DNA of 39,345 nucleotides from Cellvibrionales bacterium (GTDB lineage Bacteria > Pseudomonadota > Gammaproteobacteria > Pseudomonadales > JAHEIH01): assembly GCA_024639455.1 (NCBI GenBank), contig JAHEIH010000027.1, forward strand, positions 139,477 to 178,821, in the 5' to 3' direction. A program made the translations under genes and the position numbers. Positions 9,108-17,828 of the stretch are shown here, one piece after another (position 1 is the stretch's first letter; every line of letters starts with the position of its first letter). The notes under the pieces were generated by a model. That model was not told the DNA's origin, ran no database searches, and saw only the letters and a list, made by a program, of their open reading frames with translations.

Positions 9108-9188
9108 TATACGTCGAACTCGGCTTGAGTTTTTAGCAAATCTGCCGACCTAGCCTATACTTTTCGAACCAACCTAGAGGTTTTGATA

Positions 9189-9560
9189 ATGGAAGATATC
9201 AGCGACACCCAAGACGAGCGTCGAACATTTAGCCGCATCAGCTTTGACGCCGATACCTACCTCTGCCAAGACGATCGTCGTTGGCACGCAGAACTGATCG
9301 ATATTTCATTGAACGGGGTGCTGGTCAAACTACCCGACGATTGGGATGGAGACCCTACCAAAGATACTGCGGTATACATCCATCTCGGAGGCGACATCGC
9401 CATCAATATGATCACTCACCTTACGCATCAGTCGGAGGGACGCGCGGGATTCCAGTGCGAACACATCGACCTCGAGAGCATTAGCCATTTACGCCGCTTG
9501 GTCGAACTCAATCTGGGCGACACCGACCTGCTGGAACGTGAGCTAAGCCACCTGTCCTAG
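9189..9560 (+). CDS. PilZ-domain protein, probable cyclic-di-GMP receptor
   Basis: This is a single-domain PilZ protein of 123 aa. The two ligand motifs are present: R12xxxR16 in RRTFSR, and D-x-S-x-x-G in DISLNG about 30 residues later. This supports cyclic-di-GMP binding, which usually controls motility, secretion or biofilm functions through a partner not identifiable here. The start is the ATG at 9189 with AGAGG 8 nt upstream; a TTG two codons earlier is less likely. It is a lone plus-strand gene whose stop overlaps the stop of the convergent oxygenase gene (shared CTAG). Confidence 0.88.
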   Translation: MEDISDTQDERRTFSRISFDADTYLCQDDRRWHAELIDISLNGVLVKLPDDWDGDPTKDTAVYIHLGGDIAINMITHLTHQSEGRAGFQCEHIDLESISHLRRLVELNLGDTDLLERELSHLS

Positions 9561-10219
9561 CGCTGCGGGTCGATGCGCCCCGCCACTGACTGATTCAACC
9601 TGAACCACCCGGCAATACTGTATCGATCTCGCTGCGCCAACAAGACTTCGTGGGGAAACTCCTCGCTAAGGAATATCACCAGCGTACCCAGTAACGGCGT
9701 CACCTTTGTCAACGAGTGGTTGTCGGCGTCAAATATTTCAAGCTCACCACCATCCTCTGACGTCCAACCTGAATTCAAATACAGCACGGTGGATAGAATT
9801 CGGTTTGACTCTCCTTTAAAAGCGTCGTAGTGCTTGCGATAAAAATCTCCGCACTGGTAATGGGCAAAATGACTTTCGTAGGAAAATAAACCCAGCATAA
9901 GACGGCGATTAAGATAGATACGTAGACGTTCCGTCCACGCCATCCAACGGCGTTCAGCCTCTGTATCACCATCTATCCAGGCAATTTTGTCACGCCGAAC
10001 AAACTTGTTTTTCGTGGCGCTCTCGCCTCTGCCAACCTTAGCAGTAGTAAACGCCGCCGCCGCCTGCTCAGCTTGTCGCGCAAGCGGCAAAACGACCTCC
10101 TCGGGCATACCAACTGGCAAAATACAGTAGCCATTACTCTCAATAGCCTCAGCAATACGAGCGAAAAAAAGATCTTCACCGCCGCCATCGAACGCGTCAA
10201 ACAGAGTTGCTTCAACCAT
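9557..10219 (-). CDS. Prolyl-hydroxylase-like 2-oxoglutarate/Fe(II) oxygenase
   Basis: The 2OG oxygenase fold is clear: iron ligands H130 and D132 (KHYDAF) and H190 (EFPHEV), with a downstream arginine in SIAGWFR for 2-oxoglutarate. The segments VGRGE...DKIAWID and ESHFAHY...FYRKHYDAF...LYLNSGW resemble the Pseudomonas prolyl hydroxylase PPHD, whose known substrate is elongation factor Tu; that resemblance is from memory. Function as an EF-Tu or other protein prolyl hydroxylase is therefore inference. Length is 220 aa with no signal peptide. The ATG lies 3 bp after the ptsP stop, so the two genes are probably co-translated. Confidence 0.82.
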   Translation of the reverse strand: MVEATLFDAFDGGGEDLFFARIAEAIESNGYCILPVGMPEEVVLPLARQAEQAAAAFTTAKVGRGESATKNKFVRRDKIAWIDGDTEAERRWMAWTERLRIYLNRRLMLGLFSYESHFAHYQCGDFYRKHYDAFKGESNRILSTVLYLNSGWTSEDGGELEIFDADNHSLTKVTPLLGTLVIFLSEEFPHEVLLAQRDRYSIAGWFRLNQSVAGRIDPQR

Positions 10220-10222
10220 AGC

Positions 10223-12460
10223 TTAACCTAGCGATTTAAAGAGGTAGTCAACGCCGCTGTCACGCAGCTCTTGCAGCAACAATTCGTGAATCGCCGCTGC
10301 TGAACTCTTACGCAGCGCACGCTGCAAAATCAGTTCAGCGCGCTCCTGCGACAGGGCGCGAATCAAACACTTAATTTTGGGCAACTGGAAGGCACTCATA
10401 CTAAGACTATCGATATCCATACCCAATAGCAGAATTACCGCCAGTGGGTGCGAGGCCATCTCGCCGCACACGCCTATCTTGATCCCCAGCGTTTTGGCCT
10501 TGCGCACAATTCGGTACACCTCGGCAATGACCGCCGGGTGGACGTGATTGAACAGCGAGGCGACGCGTTCATTATTGCGATCCACCGCCAACAAATATTG
10601 GGTGAGATCGTTGGAACCGATGGAAATAAAATCTACTCGGCCAGACAAAAAGTCCATTTGGCTGATCAACGAAGGGACTTCCAGCATGATACCGACCTTG
10701 GGTTGACGAACGTCCAAACCCGTCTCGATCAACTCCTGACGACACTGCTCTAGCAAGGTCTTAAAGGCGTCTATCTGGTCTATTTCGCCCACCATAGGCA
10801 CCATGATATTGAGTGTAGGTAGGCCAATAGAGGCGCGCAGCATGGCGCGTAGCTGGGTGCGAAGGATCGGTCGGTTATCGAGCGTAAAGCGAATTCCCCG
10901 CCACCCGAGGAAGGGGTTCTGTTCGCTGAAACTGAAATACGGTAGCGGCTTATCGCCACCAATATCTAGCGTGCGCATATAGACCGGCTTGCCGTTGTAA
11001 CACTCCAGAACCTGGCGATAAATCGCCTCTTGCTCGCTCTCTGTTGGGAAGGATTCAGCCACTAAAAAAGGGATTTCCGAGCGGTAAAGGCCGATACCCT
11101 CGGCGCCCATTTTCAAACCAGGCGTAATTTCAGATAACAGCCCCGTGTTAACGAGCAACTGAATACGCTGCCCGTCCAGAGTAATCGCCATCAAATCGCG
11201 CAATTCCGCCAACTCGGCATACTCCTGCGCTTCGCGAGCTCTCAACTCGTGGTATTCCTGCAACAGTGCCGACGTCGGATGAACAATGACACGCCCCAAG
11301 TTACCCTCGACAATGAGGTCTTGCCCGACATCAATGGCCGAGATATTTTCCACACCCATGACACAGGGAATACCGAGGGCTTTAGCAACGATCGCGGTGT
11401 GGGAAAGCCCCGAACCGCTGCTAGAAATCACCCCCGCCAGGGCGCCCGAGGGATAGGCTGCAATATCCGTCGCCGCGACGTTATGACCCACCAACACGAT
11501 CGGGTGGTCGTGCACAATAGCCTCAAGATCTTGCGCGCGACAGTGCGCGACAATTTTACTGGCCACGTGGAACACGTCATCGGCTCTGGCTTTGAGGTAG
11601 GGATCGTCAATCGCCTGCAACGCATCGATAATATTTTCCGAGGCTTGTTGCACGGCAAATGAAGCGCAGTGACCCAATTCGATAAAACTGTATACCGCTT
11701 CGATAAAACCAGGATCCGACAGCATGGCGCCGTAGGCGTCAGCCAAGCCATCTAAATTATGCTCTGCCCCCAAACTACCCAGCGTATCTTCAACATCGCG
11801 CTTGGCGAGGTCGAGCGCCCCTTCGAAGCAATGCCGCTGCTCGCTGGGTATAAAACTCGGTTCGGGGTCGATATCCTCATAAAGCTCGCTGCTGTTTACC
11901 CAGACCACCGGGCCAATGCCGATCCCGGGTGAAGCAGCTTTGCCATTGAGGACGTAATTACTCAGGCCTTCGGTTTGCACGAAGTCGGCGATATCGAAAT
12001 CAACCGCCAACTGCGAGGCGATGGTAATTACAAAGGATTCTTCTTCGTCATTGAAGGCGCGCGATTCGTTGGTTTGCACCACCAACACACCCACCGTGTG
12101 GCCAAGGTGGACAATGGGCACACCCATAAAGCCGACAAAGCTGTCTTCTGCCAATTCGTCAACACGATGAAAAGCAGGATGCTCGGGCGCATTAGCCAAA
12201 TTTAAGGCATTGCCACTCTCTGCGATGCTACCCACCAAACCGACCCCCATAGGCAGTCGCGTGCAACCGATACCGCTCTCACTCAAGCCCTTGGTAGCAA
12301 CGAGCAACAATTCTTCACCGGTGGTGACGTAGAGCGACGATACAGGCACACACAGCACGTCGCAAATGGCATCGACCAAGTGCTGAGCTTTTTCACGCTG
12401 GGTACGTTTGTCAGCAGCGGTTTGAATAATCGCGCGCAGCTGATTAATTGAGACTGGCAT
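10223..12460 (-). CDS. ptsP: Nitrogen PTS enzyme I (GAF-domain PEP-protein phosphotransferase)
   Basis: PtsP takes phosphate from phosphoenolpyruvate and passes it to NPr and EIIA-Ntr, a regulatory relay linked to nitrogen and potassium status. Domains in order are a GAF sensor (about 1-160), the PEP-utiliser N-terminal helical domain (about 170-310), the swivelling domain with phosphorylatable H354 in SGSGLSHTAIVAKALG, and the PEP-binding barrel (about 420-720; GLYRSEIPFL, ENPFLGWRGIR, IGSNDLTQY, GVCGEMASHP). Its 745 aa is normal. The usual upstream neighbour rppH is absent; rimK lies 75 bp upstream instead. Confidence 0.96.
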   Translation of the reverse strand: MPVSINQLRAIIQTAADKRTQREKAQHLVDAICDVLCVPVSSLYVTTGEELLLVATKGLSESGIGCTRLPMGVGLVGSIAESGNALNLANAPEHPAFHRVDELAEDSFVGFMGVPIVHLGHTVGVLVVQTNESRAFNDEEESFVITIASQLAVDFDIADFVQTEGLSNYVLNGKAASPGIGIGPVVWVNSSELYEDIDPEPSFIPSEQRHCFEGALDLAKRDVEDTLGSLGAEHNLDGLADAYGAMLSDPGFIEAVYSFIELGHCASFAVQQASENIIDALQAIDDPYLKARADDVFHVASKIVAHCRAQDLEAIVHDHPIVLVGHNVAATDIAAYPSGALAGVISSSGSGLSHTAIVAKALGIPCVMGVENISAIDVGQDLIVEGNLGRVIVHPTSALLQEYHELRAREAQEYAELAELRDLMAITLDGQRIQLLVNTGLLSEITPGLKMGAEGIGLYRSEIPFLVAESFPTESEQEAIYRQVLECYNGKPVYMRTLDIGGDKPLPYFSFSEQNPFLGWRGIRFTLDNRPILRTQLRAMLRASIGLPTLNIMVPMVGEIDQIDAFKTLLEQCRQELIETGLDVRQPKVGIMLEVPSLISQMDFLSGRVDFISIGSNDLTQYLLAVDRNNERVASLFNHVHPAVIAEVYRIVRKAKTLGIKIGVCGEMASHPLAVILLLGMDIDSLSMSAFQLPKIKCLIRALSQERAELILQRALRKSSAAAIHELLLQELRDSGVDYLFKSLG

Positions 12461-12535
12461 TTATCATCCTTGCCAAACGGCGCCACAGGGGTAACACCTA
12501 CCTACTAACCATACGATCAATGCAGAGAAATACAA

Positions 12536-13906
12536 TTAGCCTCGCACTTTAAGACGCTTTTCGATAGCCGCGATCATAGAGCCAGCAACGTCGCTGCCGG
12601 TGGCTGACTCAATGCCCTCTAGGCCGGGCGAAGAATTCACTTCTAGCAACAAAGGCCCTTTGCTAGAGCGGATGATATCGACACCAGCCACCTGCAGCCC
12701 CAAGGTCTTGGCTGCTTTAATCGCCAGCTTGCGCTCGGCCGGGGTAATTTTCACAACCGAGGCGGTACCGCCTTGGTGAATATTGGCTCGGAATTCACCC
12801 GGGGCCGCGGTGCGCATGATAGAAGACACCACCTTGCCGTCGATAACAAAGCAGCGCAGATCTTTACCATCCGCCTCCTTCACGAACTCTTGCACCAACA
12901 GGTTGGCGCGCAGAGATTTAATGGCGTTGATCACACTTTCTGCTGCCTTGTCGGTTTCGGCCAGCACCACACCCTTACCCTGCGTACCCTCCAACAACTT
13001 CACAATCAAGGGCGCGCCGCCCACCATTTGGATCAGGTCATTGGTATCATTCGGCGAATTGGCAAAGCCAGTAGTAGGGATGTCCAACCCATTCTTTAAC
13101 AACAACTGTAGTGAATACAGTTTGTCACGCGAACTGGTAATCGCTTCGGCATTATTCTGAACGTACACGCCCAGTCCTTCAAAGTGGCGCGTCAATGCAC
13201 AGCCGTAAAAGGTAATACTGGGGCGAATGCGAGGAATAAGCGCATCCAAATCATTGACGATGGTACCACCGCGGTAGTGCACTTCTGGGTTGTCGGCATC
13301 CAATTTCATGTAGCACTGCTTGATGTTCAAGAACACCATCTCGTGACCGCGCGCTTCCCCCGCCTCTATTAGGCGACGGTTGCTGTAAAGATCGGGATTG
13401 CTCGCTAGCACGCCAATTTTCAGGCCACGCTTGGCGGTCGAGGTCACGCCATATATTTGGCGAATTTCGGTAATAGTGTGTTCACCCTGCTTAAAGCTGG
13501 CAGCCGGATCGACCAGAATGCGCCCCACCATCGCTTCGCGACCAAGCAGCATACGGTAGCCCATACTGTCGCGATTCGTCAGGGTCAGCTCGATGTCCCA
13601 CTGGTGGCCGCCAATATGGATCGGTGTTTTCACCACAAAACGGCGTTCGCTGGTACCACTCGATGACTTGACTGTACGACGATCGATCACAGGCGCTTCG
13701 CAACGCACCACGGTGAGATCATTTTTCTGGATCGGGTGCATGTCGAACGACACCCAAACTTCACCATTGCGCGTAAATTTTTTGATATTAAACGCATGCA
13801 GGGCCGAGGTCTTGGCCCCAGAATCGACACGCGCTTTGATGGCGGGCAAGTTCAAACCAGGCAGCGAACACCACTCTTCACTACCGACAACAAATTTGTT
13901 TTCCAC
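12536..13906 (-). CDS. rimK: RimB-like aspartyl protease domain fused to RimK-type S6 glutamate ligase
   Basis: The N-terminal ~145 residues match the retropepsin-like RimB/'ATP-dependent zinc protease' family, with [12 protein letters not shown] (catalytic Asp at about 28). The rest is an ATP-grasp RimK ligase ([57 protein letters not shown]), which in E. coli adds glutamates to the C-terminus of ribosomal protein S6. I chose the GTG at 13906 over a TTG at 13936 because GGAG lies 8 nt before the GTG and a candidate promoter would start transcription between them. Length is 456 aa. S6 itself is encoded at 21200-21613 and ends in glutamate. Fusing modifier and putative reverser in one chain is notable. 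Confidence 0.9.
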   Translation of the reverse strand: MENKFVVGSEEWCSLPGLNLPAIKARVDSGAKTSALHAFNIKKFTRNGEVWVSFDMHPIQKNDLTVVRCEAPVIDRRTVKSSSGTSERRFVVKTPIHIGGHQWDIELTLTNRDSMGYRMLLGREAMVGRILVDPAASFKQGEHTITEIRQIYGVTSTAKRGLKIGVLASNPDLYSNRRLIEAGEARGHEMVFLNIKQCYMKLDADNPEVHYRGGTIVNDLDALIPRIRPSITFYGCALTRHFEGLGVYVQNNAEAITSSRDKLYSLQLLLKNGLDIPTTGFANSPNDTNDLIQMVGGAPLIVKLLEGTQGKGVVLAETDKAAESVINAIKSLRANLLVQEFVKEADGKDLRCFVIDGKVVSSIMRTAAPGEFRANIHQGGTASVVKITPAERKLAIKAAKTLGLQVAGVDIIRSSKGPLLLEVNSSPGLEGIESATGSDVAGSMIAAIEKRLKVRG

Positions 13907-13934
13907 GGCTGCTTCTCCACACCCAAAAACACGC

Positions 13935-13962
13935 AATATATACCAGAATAAGGATAGTACAA
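13935..13962 (-). promoter_or_regulatory. Candidate sigma-70 promoter for rimK
   Basis: On the minus strand, TTGTAC (13962-13957) and TATATT (13940-13935) are 16 bp apart. The predicted start near 13928 is about 22 nt before the GTG chosen for rimK and would exclude the upstream TTG. This is pattern evidence only. Confidence 0.4.
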
Positions 13963-13980
13963 TGTTTATTTTTTAAACAT
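13962..13980. repeat. A/T-rich inverted repeat at the radA stop
   Basis: ATGTTTA and TAAACAT form a perfect 7-bp inverted repeat around five T residues (plus strand), overlapping the radA stop codon. It could be a weak radA terminator or a protein-binding site. No GC-rich stem is present. Confidence 0.4.
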
Positions 13981-15340
13981 GCTGCAGTGCGTCGGCTAAG
14001 CGCTTAACCGCGATGACCTGCATACCCTTGACACCGCCTTTAGGCACATTAGCCGCGGGTACGATAGCCTTGGTAAAACCGTGTTTAGCCGCCTCGAAAA
14101 GACGCTCTTGGCCGCTCGGCACGGGGCGAATTTCACCCGACAAGCCTACCTCGCCAAACACCACCATATCGCGAGGCAGGGCGCGATCTTTAAAACTCGA
14201 CACAATCGACAATAGGGTCGACAAGTCGGCACTGGTTTCCATCACCTTGACCCCGCCAACAACATTCACAAACACATCTTTATCACCCACCATCAGTCCA
14301 CCGTGGCGGTGCAGCACCGCCAACAACATGGCTAGGCGGTTTTGATCCAAGCCCACCGCAACACGGCGTGGATTGCCAAAGGGTGAGTCGTCGACCAGCG
14401 CTTGGATTTCCACCAATAAGGGACGCGTCCCCTCCCACACCACTGTCACCAAACTGCCCGAACTGATTTCTTCATCGCGCGACAAAAAGATCGCGGAGGG
14501 ATTTTTTACTTCCTTCAGGCCCTGCTCGGTCATGGCGAAAACACCCAACTCATTGACCGCGCCAAAACGATTCTTCTGCCCACGCAATGTACGGAAGCGG
14601 CTATCGTCGCCACCCTCGAGCAGAATAGAACAGTCGATCATATGCTCCAACACTTTGGGGCCTGCCAACGAACCGTCTTTGGTGACGTGTCCCACCAAGA
14701 AAAGCACAGTGCCAGTCTGTTTGGCGAAACGGGTGAGGTAGGCGGCACACTCACGCACCTGTGACACACTGCCAGGCGCCGAGCTAATCTCGGCCATGTG
14801 CATGACTTGAATCGAATCCACCACTAACAACTTAGGTTGCAGGCGCTGGGTGGCCGCACCAATGGCTTCGACATCCGTTTCCGACATCATCTGCAATTTA
14901 TCGGTGGGGAGTTTTAAACGATTGGCACGCATCGCGACTTGCTGTAACGACTCTTCGCCAGTCACGTATAGCGCGCTCTGGGTCTGTGACAAGCTGCACA
15001 GGGTCTGCAATAACAAGGTGCTCTTACCCGCACCGGGGTGGCCGCCGATCAAAATTACCGATCCGGGTACCAAGCCACCGCCCAGCACGCGATCGAGCTC
15101 GCCAATACCGGTGGAAATGCGCGGTTGCTCCTGAAGTGCTACCTCCGCGAGGGTGGTGATTTCACTCTGGCTACCTGCGTAACCACCACGGCGAGGACTG
15201 GCGGCTGTTTTGCGAGTCGCCGGGCCGAGTGAAATTTCAACAATGGTATTCCAGGCACTGCAATCGGGGCATTGCCCCATCCACTTGCTGAAATCAGAAC
15301 CACAATCATTGCACACAAAGGCGGTGGTGTTTTTGGCCAT
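13973..15340 (-). CDS. radA: DNA repair protein RadA
   Basis: RadA is a RecA-related ATPase that drives branch migration of recombination intermediates. All three parts are present: an N-terminal C4 zinc finger (CNDCGSDFSKWMGQCPDC), a RecA core with Walker A GGHPGAGKST and the RadA-specific KNRFG motif, and a C-terminal Lon-protease-like domain. Its 455 aa is typical. A consensus LexA box lies 11-30 bp upstream of the start codon, so SOS induction is likely here. The gene is divergent from the DnaT-like gene and upstream of rimK. Confidence 0.97.
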   Translation of the reverse strand: MAKNTTAFVCNDCGSDFSKWMGQCPDCSAWNTIVEISLGPATRKTAASPRRGGYAGSQSEITTLAEVALQEQPRISTGIGELDRVLGGGLVPGSVILIGGHPGAGKSTLLLQTLCSLSQTQSALYVTGEESLQQVAMRANRLKLPTDKLQMMSETDVEAIGAATQRLQPKLLVVDSIQVMHMAEISSAPGSVSQVRECAAYLTRFAKQTGTVLFLVGHVTKDGSLAGPKVLEHMIDCSILLEGGDDSRFRTLRGQKNRFGAVNELGVFAMTEQGLKEVKNPSAIFLSRDEEISSGSLVTVVWEGTRPLLVEIQALVDDSPFGNPRRVAVGLDQNRLAMLLAVLHRHGGLMVGDKDVFVNVVGGVKVMETSADLSTLLSIVSSFKDRALPRDMVVFGEVGLSGEIRPVPSGQERLFEAAKHGFTKAIVPAANVPKGGVKGMQVIAVKRLADALQHV

Positions 15341-15350
15341 AACGCGTCAC

Positions 15351-15370
15351 TACTGTATAAAAAAACAGGC
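15351..15370 (-). promoter_or_regulatory. LexA (SOS) box upstream of radA
   Basis: CTGTATAAAAAAACAG (15353-15368) fits the gammaproteobacterial LexA consensus CTGT-N8-ACAG perfectly, and the flanking TA on the left extends the match. It is 11 bp from the radA ATG, where a bound repressor would block RNA polymerase, and about 83 bp from the divergent DnaT-like gene. Confidence 0.82.
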
Positions 15371-15452
15371 CATATTGTAGCAATAATTTCTCTACAGACT
15401 AGCCCTTTGTCGCCTCGAACCGTAAAATCATTGACCCATTAGAGAGTCATTC

Positions 15453-16589
15453 ATGTCGCTATTACCAGAAACCCCCATCGCTATTCCGCCCTCACTCGCC
15501 GCCACGCTTGGCCTGGAAGAGGCCGCCTTGGTGGTTGTACTGCAAGACTGCGTGCGCCATAGCGAATTGCAAGCACAGCAACATTTACAGTGGATGACCC
15601 TCAGTAAAGATAAAATATTGCCATTGGTGCCGTTTTGGAGCGAGGCCGATATACAACGCGTACTACAAAACCTGCGCGACAAAGGGGTGATTCAACTCGA
15701 TTCCCCGCCGTTCACCCAGGCTCAATACCTGCGTGTGGCTTTTGACGTTCCTAGCAGCGCCGCCCAAACGCCACCGTCCCCGGTCAACATCAATAGCATT
15801 CCCGCCAACCATGGCGTGGGGGGCAACAGCTTAATCCCTCCTAATTGGCAACCGCCAGAGAGTATGTTGCAAACCCTGAAGCAGTTTAATGGCATTGAGG
15901 CCGATTTTTCACTGTCCCAAGTGACACCCTTTGTCACCTATTGGACTGAAAAACGCGCCACAGCCGCCTCGTGGAGCAACAAGTTTCGCACTTGGGTACT
16001 GCGCGAGTGGCGCAGCCGCGAAGCGGATTTCCTCAAGCCTAGCCCTGAGGTGGCCATACCGATGTACCGCGAGTGGCAACCCTCATTGGACGCCCTCGAA
16101 ATTCTCAACAAATCGGGTATCAACCAAGCCTTTATCGAAGACTGTATTCCCGAGTTTGTGCTGTACTGGCAAGAGCGTGGCGAAGCGCTAAAAACTTGGA
16201 ATAGCAAATTCATTCAACATATCCGCAACCAGTGGGAGCGCTACACCAACGCTACTCGCTACGACAGCGAACCGCGACGTATCGATGCCAACTGGCAACC
16301 GAGCAGCGACGTGTATGACGTCCTAACCTTTGCTAACATCGAGATCGACTTTGCCCGCCAACTCGTGCCAGAATTCGTTATGTATTGGCGAGAAAGTCAC
16401 CGCGTGCAAACGTCGTGGAATAGTAAGTTTTTGCAACACGTGAAATACCGCTGGGCACAGCGGCACCAAATGCCAAGCGCATTGAGTACGGGACAGCAAC
16501 ATGAAAAGTATCGATCATTTGGCCAACGCGGCGAACAAAAGTCTGACATCATCGAGCGACTTGTCGACCGAAGCTGGGCGCAAGGCTAA
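15453..16589 (+). CDS. Winged-helix replication protein with three DnaT (DnaB-binding) domains
   Basis: Residues about 12-95 look like the winged helix of phage and primosomal replication initiators (GLEEAALVVVLQ, VPFWSEADIQRVLQNLRDKG). A Pro-rich linker follows. Three tandem copies of the DnaT domain come next, at about 131-189, 207-265 and 280-337, each with a WQP start, an FV-x-YW core and a SW/TW-x-NKF motif. E. coli DnaT, which helps PriA-PriB load DnaB at stalled forks, has one such domain. The tail ends KSDIIERLVDRSWAQG. It overlaps the next gene by 89 bp, and dnaB lies 1.4 kb away. A role in loading DnaB is inferred from domains and context. Confidence 0.85.
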   Translation: MSLLPETPIAIPPSLAATLGLEEAALVVVLQDCVRHSELQAQQHLQWMTLSKDKILPLVPFWSEADIQRVLQNLRDKGVIQLDSPPFTQAQYLRVAFDVPSSAAQTPPSPVNINSIPANHGVGGNSLIPPNWQPPESMLQTLKQFNGIEADFSLSQVTPFVTYWTEKRATAASWSNKFRTWVLREWRSREADFLKPSPEVAIPMYREWQPSLDALEILNKSGINQAFIEDCIPEFVLYWQERGEALKTWNSKFIQHIRNQWERYTNATRYDSEPRRIDANWQPSSDVYDVLTFANIEIDFARQLVPEFVMYWRESHRVQTSWNSKFLQHVKYRWAQRHQMPSALSTGQQHEKYRSFGQRGEQKSDIIERLVDRSWAQG

Positions 16590-17166
16590 GCGTCCCGCCT
16601 TCAGCGACGACTTAATCGACGCCATTAATACGGTGTTCACCCAATTCGAAGTGGCCTTCCCTAACTTGTACCATCGCGCCTATAGCAGCGACAACGCGAT
16701 CATGCTGGCTAAGCAACTGTGGGCCAATTCATTGCAAGAATTCAGCGGCGAGCAAATCCTTCGCGCCTGCCAAAAGGCCATAGAATCATCGGATTTCATT
16801 CCCACCATCCACAGCGTTTTGAACTTCTGTCGTTCAGACCTTACCAGCTATGGCCTGCCCTCACCGCGCGACGCCTATATCGAAGCGTGTAACGCCAGCG
16901 AACCCCGCGCTGAATTTTCGTGGAGCCACCCAGCGGTATACTTCGCCGGGCGCGACGCCGGCTGGTACTTCCTAGCCAGCAACGCCGAAAACAAGGCGCA
17001 GCCAGTTTTCGAAGCTGCTTACCGCAAGGTCTGTGACCGCGTACTCGCGGGCGAAAAACTAGCAATGGCAAATGCAGAACGTCTGCCAAGTGAGACGTCA
17101 ACACCGCTAAGCTCTGAAGAGAAAGTGCTGCGCATGGCCGCGCTGCGGAAGGACATTGGCCTATAA
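16501..17166 (+). CDS. Phage lambda P-like replicative helicase loader
   Basis: The region from about residue 36 (DLIDAINTVFTQFEVAFP, KQLWANSLQEFSGEQILRAC, FIPTIHSVLNFCR) follows the layout of lambda replication protein P, which binds DnaB and delivers it to the origin. The C-terminal AYRKVCDRVLAGE stretch also fits. Length is 221 aa. The ATG at 16501 has a modest GGGA site 7 nt upstream; no better start exists before the conserved region. No other phage genes surround it, and dnaB lies beyond one convergent gene. Domesticated lambda-type loaders have been proposed in bacteria lacking DnaC and DciA; whether that applies here cannot be seen in this window. Confidence 0.8.
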   Translation: MKSIDHLANAANKSLTSSSDLSTEAGRKAKRPAFSDDLIDAINTVFTQFEVAFPNLYHRAYSSDNAIMLAKQLWANSLQEFSGEQILRACQKAIESSDFIPTIHSVLNFCRSDLTSYGLPSPRDAYIEACNASEPRAEFSWSHPAVYFAGRDAGWYFLASNAENKAQPVFEAAYRKVCDRVLAGEKLAMANAERLPSETSTPLSSEEKVLRMAALRKDIGL

Positions 17167-17724
17167 CTAGGCCGCCATCAAAAACTGATCCATCTTATCC
17201 TGAATGGTGTGCAGCACATCGCTTATCTGGAAACTCGACAAGCGCTTCAACTCATTGACACGCAGACGGTGCAAGTGGATGATGGGAAGTTTATTACCGA
17301 ACTGACGCAGGTCAGTGCTTTTCAACACAGGCAAGAACGGTTCATCTTTGGGCATTTGCTGGGCGATTTTACGCAGCCCTTGAGCCAACGGTGATACGCG
17401 TAGTTTGCCGTCGATACGCTGCCCCAACACCAAACCCTCTTTACCCACACACTCACCTGGCATGATGTACAAGCCCGTTTTCACCACCGCGTCTTCTGAA
17501 ATCGACTGAAAAATGTCGTGGAAGGCATAGGGATCGGGCAATACCACCAGACGGCTGTAATCCTCGCTCATGGGGGTAATTTCATAGTTGGCGTAGAGTT
17601 GGTGCACGCTACCAGAAAACACACACAACGCTTGCTCAAATCTTTTCAAGAAGTTGACCGCTTTTTCGCGATATTCAAAGCCGTTCAAGTTCCAAATCAT
17701 ATCTGGTGCTACATCGGTATACAT
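17167..17724 (-). CDS. Unrecognised 185-aa protein under a CRP-type site
   Basis: I do not recognise the family. The protein is soluble-looking with no signal peptide, membrane segment or metal motif. It begins MYTDVAPDMIWNLNGFEYREKA. Its central part has YSRLVVLPDPYAFHDIFQ and GLYIMPGECVGKEG. The end is helical (RVNELKRLSSFQISDVLHTIQDKMDQFL). A longer frame reaches 17763, but the ATG at 17724 has AGGA 7 nt upstream. Its stop directly abuts the stop of the convergent lambda P-like gene. A perfect CRP-consensus site lies about 112 bp upstream, so carbon or cAMP control is likely. Confidence 0.8.
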   Translation of the reverse strand: MYTDVAPDMIWNLNGFEYREKAVNFLKRFEQALCVFSGSVHQLYANYEITPMSEDYSRLVVLPDPYAFHDIFQSISEDAVVKTGLYIMPGECVGKEGLVLGQRIDGKLRVSPLAQGLRKIAQQMPKDEPFLPVLKSTDLRQFGNKLPIIHLHRLRVNELKRLSSFQISDVLHTIQDKMDQFLMAA

Positions 17725-17828
17725 GGTCTTATCCTCACGGGATTCGTTAACTGTTGATACCAATACTACGCCTTATTTATGCGTCAAAAGGTGAACTAAT
17801 TCAAACAAAATCTGACATTTTGCAAAAT

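Noticed and set aside
15453-17166. Prophage remnant
   Set aside because: The lambda O/P-like pair has no integrase, repressor, structural genes or att repeats around it, and neighbours are core genes.
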